Assembly: GCA_023846275.1 (NCBI GenBank)
Contig: JAIUJO010000292.1
Span: 186,001 to 250,000, forward strand
DNA from: Vanilla planifolia
Lineage: Eukaryota; Streptophyta; Magnoliopsida; Asparagales; Orchidaceae
Reading direction: 5' to 3'
DNA: 64,000 bases
Positions 61,561-64,000 of the stretch are shown in pieces. The translations under genes were made by a program, and so were the position numbers. The notes beneath the pieces were generated by a model that did no database searches, was not told where the DNA came from, and was given only the letters and a program-made list of their open reading frames with translations. Every line of letters begins with the position of its first letter. Positions within the stretch are counted from its first letter, which is position 1.

Positions 61561-62178
61561 ATTGTTCTGTAAGTGATAGACTGTAGACATAGAATAATAA
61601 CAATAAAATTTCTTATGAGTCTAGGTATTCAATTAAAATATTTATCTAAATCTGTTCAACAACAAACCTTTAGAAAAACATCCAATTTGTTATTGATCGT
61701 GTTGAAAATTATGTGCCAAGTAGGATGATCATATCTCTATTCATAGTGGTGCACATTGTCATTATTAACTCAATGCTCATTGCTATTCTTATGTATATTT
61801 AGCCAACATTTTACTTTTGAGCAACATTTTTTATGATGATGTGATTGTACTTGTGGAGTGGTTTAACCATAAAGAGTACTATACATTATGCATGCTATAA
61901 ATTGGTTAATCTTTTGAAGAAGTGCTGAAGCCTTGGTGTTTGAAGTTTGTTGACATGGTAGGTTACATGGTTTGGAAAGCAGTGCAGGTTGGTTATCACT
62001 TGGAAAGACTTTCTATAGGCGTAGGCATTTAGATCCAACTATTTTATGATAAACAATAATTTCTATATGTTGCATGGTGCTTCACATACAAGCAAGCTAT
62101 TTAGTAATGTGTTACATTGGATAAGTGATAATATAGTTTGGCTTAGCATTCTTATAGTCAATTACACTCCTATGTTTC

Positions 62179-62218
62179 TACTTATTAGATTATTAGAAAG
62201 GAAATAATCTAATAAGTA
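62179..62218. repeat. Perfect 16-bp inverted repeat, 8-nt loop
   Basis: Arms tacttattagattatt (62179-62194) and its exact complement (62203-62218). It lies just past the last LINE match. Plastid intergenic regions often hold such hairpins, so it may mark plastid-derived DNA, but this is not proven. Confidence 0.85.
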
Positions 62219-62596
62219 AACATATCTTCTAAAATATGAGAATCAATAACCAAAGAACAAGGAATTTAGTTGATAAATTCAAGCAATTAAATATTTCACA
62301 AGTACTAAACTAGATATAGTATCATCGTCATTGTCAATAATTTCTACATATTCAAAAATATTCAACCTATAATTATTAGCAAGTGAGTAAATTTACATTA
62401 GTAGAAAAAACTTTGATACTTCAAAATCATATCTAGATACTTCATAATATAGTCAAAAAAATTTCACTAATGAAACCTCCATTGAAAGCATGTCCACTTA
62501 AATGGTTGTTTCTATCTGCTCCAATAATGAATCATTTGTTATTTAAATAACTAATTTAATAATATACTCATATACCCAAGGAAAAGGATCCACAGA

Positions 62597-62719
62597 ATGC
62601 ACATGATTTCAGAATGGACACCTTATTCATTAGATAGAGAAGATCACAAATATTCTATGATCTACTACAAAAGCTCAGACTCTAATCGTGAAGATCGCCC
62701 AAATTCTTTGTCTCAATAG
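62597..62719 (+). other. Small open frame left of trnL-CAA
   Basis: Forty codons with a coding-like composition (MHMISEWTPYSLDREDHKYS at the start, then Ser/Asp/Arg-rich, ending NSLSQ and a stop). In plastid genomes the 3' end of ycf2 lies on this side of trnL-CAA and on this strand, so a ycf2 remnant would fit by position. I do not recognise the sequence itself, so the function is left open. Confidence 0.25.
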
Positions 62720-62727
62720 ATAAGATT

Positions 62728-62767
62728 AAGATACTTGGCATGTCAATGTTGACATACTGAGTATCTT
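62728..62767. repeat. Hairpin 3' of trnL-CAA
   Basis: Outer arms aagatact and agtatctt are perfectly complementary, and inner arms atgtcaa and ttgacat likewise, separated by small mismatches. It lies about 15 bp beyond the 3' end of the minus-strand tRNA. Plastid tRNA and mRNA 3' ends often have such structures for processing and stability. Confidence 0.6.
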
Positions 62768-62782
62768 ATCTATTTATGATTA

Positions 62783-62863
62783 TGCCTTGAAGAGGATTCG
62801 AACATCCACTTCCTTTAGCACGACTTTTTGAGTCTCCTATGTCTTCCATTTCACCATCAAGGC
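62783..62863 (-). pseudogene. trnL-CAA: Plastid tRNA-Leu(CAA) copy, degenerate
   Basis: The minus strand begins gccttgatggtgaaatgg and ends ttcgaatcctcttcaaggca, matching plastid trnL-CAA. The seven-base acceptor stem is intact and the CAA anticodon is present in ctcaaaa. The anticodon stem is broken: ggaga now faces agtcg instead of a complementary partner. The T stem has one mismatch. The long variable arm typical of leucine tRNAs is still visible. It is therefore a nuclear pseudogene rather than a working tRNA. Confidence 0.9.
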
Positions 62864-63029
62864 ATCTTAAAAGTCAATCATATCCCATGAATATGATATC
62901 TATCATGTGTAATATGTGGAATATAAGACAAGGGTGGAGTGTTTGGAGTATTGCCATCGATGGGCCATGATATATAGATTTGAGTCAGAAATAAAATTGC
63001 TTCAATTTGAATTATCTGAAGGAATATAT

Positions 63030-63393
63030 CAAGCTATATATCAAAAGGATGTCAAATTAAGCCTCTTTCTTGATTTTATGAAAAGTTTTTGGAAAACTAT
63101 ATCTATTATTATGTAGATGATAGACAGGCCTCTCTTTCTTTGCTTTCCTCAGTCATTAAGAACTTGATTCTTTCTATCTATTATATATCAGTATATAATA
63201 GACAAAAAGAATGCTCATTAGTAGTCCTATTGTAACAAAAAAAGAACCCCTCGCATTTGAAATTTGAAAAGATCTTCTTTTAGATCAAACAATTCTATAG
63301 AATTGAGTATGACTATACCTATGATAGCATCTACTGCACCAGGAATATCGATAAACCAAATTTTTTGAAATAGCTCTGGATAACCTCTTTTAG
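63030..63393 (+). pseudogene. ndhB: ndhB exon 2, 3' end (plastid-derived)
   Basis: NdhB is a membrane subunit of the plastid NDH complex. From about 63085 the plus strand follows the ndhB coding text for the 'FFGKL' to 'SIYYYLK' stretch (gtttttggaaaact ... ctttctatctatta), with changes. From about 63285 it gives [19 protein letters not shown] then IS, close to the usual C-terminus, and reaches the normal stop tag at 63391-63393 after a frameshift near 63358. IYQKDVKLSL near 63035 may be the 'LYTKDPFLALSL' segment, so the left edge is approximate. Stops at several places make it a pseudogene. Confidence 0.85.
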
Positions 63394-63482
63394 CTTCTAG
63401 ATCAATTTTTTAGTTCAAGGTCCCTTTTACTAAAGTAAAAGAATTAGTAGATCTTTCCGACCATAATGGAAATGGGTTGGGG

Positions 63483-63542
63483 TTATAAATTTATAATAAT
63501 GGAGTCGAGAATGAATTTTTCATTTTTTACAAGCCAGATCAT
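63483..63542 (-). pseudogene. ndhB: ndhB start (plastid-derived), 20 codons
   Basis: The minus strand from 63542 gives MIWLVKNEKFILDSIIINL then a stop; the usual plastid protein begins MIWHVQNENFILDS. Similarity ends around codon 15-17. It sits on the strand and at the place expected relative to rps7. The rest of exon 1, the intron and most of exon 2 are missing; instead the inverted 3' end lies next to it. Confidence 0.85.
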
Positions 63543-63857
63543 GAATTTGTAACTGCATCCCATCTATGAAAAAGTCTTAATTTTTTTCAATCTTCTCTTT
63601 TTGAAATGGGATAACTATGGAATCCCCATAAATAAGATAAGGATCAAACCATAGTCCATGATATTTCTATAGAATTCTACTTTTAAGCAAGCCCTTGAGA
63701 AGGCTTAGTTGATCAATAATTTATGTTTCAGCTTTCTTCGCCTTTATGTTTGTTTCAAGAAAGATTGAGCCTGATTCTTTCTTTTTCTATTGATTCTTTT
63801 CTTATTGAGATGTATGGATCCATGGATCTATGTGTCTATATAGATCTTGTTCATGGA
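63543..63857 (-). other. rps7-ndhB spacer (plastid-derived)
   Basis: Non-coding DNA between the rps7 stop and the ndhB start in their normal relative order. An 81-codon plus-strand frame starting at 63723 overlaps it and the rps7 antisense and is not a gene. Confidence 0.7.
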
Positions 63858-64000
63858 TTAACAAAAATGTGCAAAAGCTCTATTTTCCTTTATCGTTCAA
63901 TGAGTCTCTTCCTTTCTACGTATAGCATCACAAAGGCCTTTCAAAGCATCTATTATTTCAATACTTAATTGGAAAGCCATATTTGATTTTGACTCAGATG
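63858..64000 (-). pseudogene. rps7: rps7, 3' end (plastid-derived), cut by window edge
   Basis: Ribosomal protein S7 of the plastid small subunit. The minus strand gives [20 protein letters not shown] then RRKEETH, a TGA stop at 63897-63899, then TIKENRAFAHFC and the normal stop at 63858-63860. The usual end is MAFKLSSELVDAAKG and so on to RAFAHFR. An Arg codon has become a stop, so this copy is broken. The rest lies beyond the window. Confidence 0.9.

Larger units (their letters stand above)
58490..62165 (+). mobile_element. LINE copy LC, cut at the plastid-derived insert
   Basis: Starts with the same DUF4283-like text as L0 (for example 'ggagatgatcttgtta' at 58764 against 'ggtgatgatcttgttg' at 42085), then endonuclease (59400-60083), RT (60880-61560) and the post-RT segment to about 62165. 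It has no zinc-knuckle interior like LA/LB. The RNase H expected next is missing; instead the plastid-like sequence begins. This copy keeps the best endonuclease C-terminus of the four. Confidence 0.75.
62166..64000. mobile_element. Plastid-derived insert (NUPT), rearranged, runs off the window
   Basis: Recognisable plastid pieces are trnL-CAA (minus, 62783-62863), an ndhB exon 2 end (plus, about 63030-63393), the ndhB start (minus, 63483-63542) and the rps7 end (minus, 63858-64000). In ordinary plastid genomes rps7, ndhB and trnL-CAA follow one another on the same strand; here the ndhB 3' segment is flipped. All pieces carry stops or indels, as expected of old nuclear copies. The left edge is placed where similarity to LINE LC ends; the 600 bp before trnL are not securely plastid. 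Confidence 0.75.

Noticed and set aside
41880-62165. A novel multi-gene system built from repeated endonuclease and RT genes (for example a diversity-generating or defence-like RT locus)
   Set aside because: Domain order, zinc-knuckle ORF1, RNase H end and motif wording are those of ordinary plant L1 LINEs, and all copies are dead.
62783-62863. A working tRNA-Leu gene
   Set aside because: The anticodon stem is not paired and the T stem has a mismatch, and the neighbours are decayed plastid sequence.
63723-63968. 81-codon plus-strand frame
   Set aside because: It is antisense to the plastid rps7 end and the rps7-ndhB spacer.

Overview
The window looks like nuclear, heterochromatic DNA of a land plant (probably a seed plant). 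Three things point there: broken plant-type L1 LINEs with DUF4283/zinc-knuckle, endonuclease, reverse transcriptase (RT) and RNase H pieces; Ty1-copia and Ty3-gypsy fragments with plant-type motifs; and a decayed piece of plastid DNA (trnL-CAA, ndhB, rps7) at the right end. Base composition is very AT-rich. Sampled lines run from about 10% GC in the emptiest blocks to about 40% in the LINE region, and CpG is visibly scarce. I cannot name the species. I found no intact host gene; every recognisable reading frame is broken by stops and frameshifts.

Layout. 0.3-2.1 kb: copia pol debris on the minus strand with internal duplications. 2.1-5.9 kb: extremely AT-rich, nothing recognisable. 6.8-12.9 kb: a plus-strand copia element (probably SIRE/Maximus-like) with an LTR-like block, gag with zinc knuckle, protease and integrase. 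12.9-20 kb: mostly unassigned, with a possible copia 3' segment and a weak RPA1-like zinc domain. 20.1-23.5 kb: two Ty3-gypsy RT/RNase H segments and a third short piece, all minus strand. 24.5 kb: a nearly identical 114-bp tandem duplication. 28.4-30.6 kb: a second very AT-rich block. 30.8-33.9 kb: two long direct repeats starting TGTTGGA around a 0.5-kb interior. 34.6-37.3 kb: minus-strand copia RT-RNase H plus a second copia piece matching the 0.5-1.7 kb module. 39.3-41.8 kb: two more copies of the LTR-like block.

41.9-62.2 kb holds four consecutive, same-orientation LINE copies, called here L0, LA, LB and LC. LA follows L0 and LB follows LA without a visible poly(A) tract. L0 and LC share one 5' architecture, LA and LB another. 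LA has lost most of its endonuclease, LB stops before the RT, and LC stops before RNase H. The three RT copies share a stop at one conserved tryptophan position and all have a damaged YADD box.

62.2-64 kb is plastid-derived: degenerate trnL-CAA (minus), an ndhB 3' segment (plus, inverted relative to the usual order), the first codons of ndhB (minus) and the 3' end of rps7 (minus). The genes do not work together; the window reads as a graveyard of old insertions decaying largely by C-to-T change. I found no convincing undescribed functional system. The most informative signals are the LINE array and the rearranged plastid insert.
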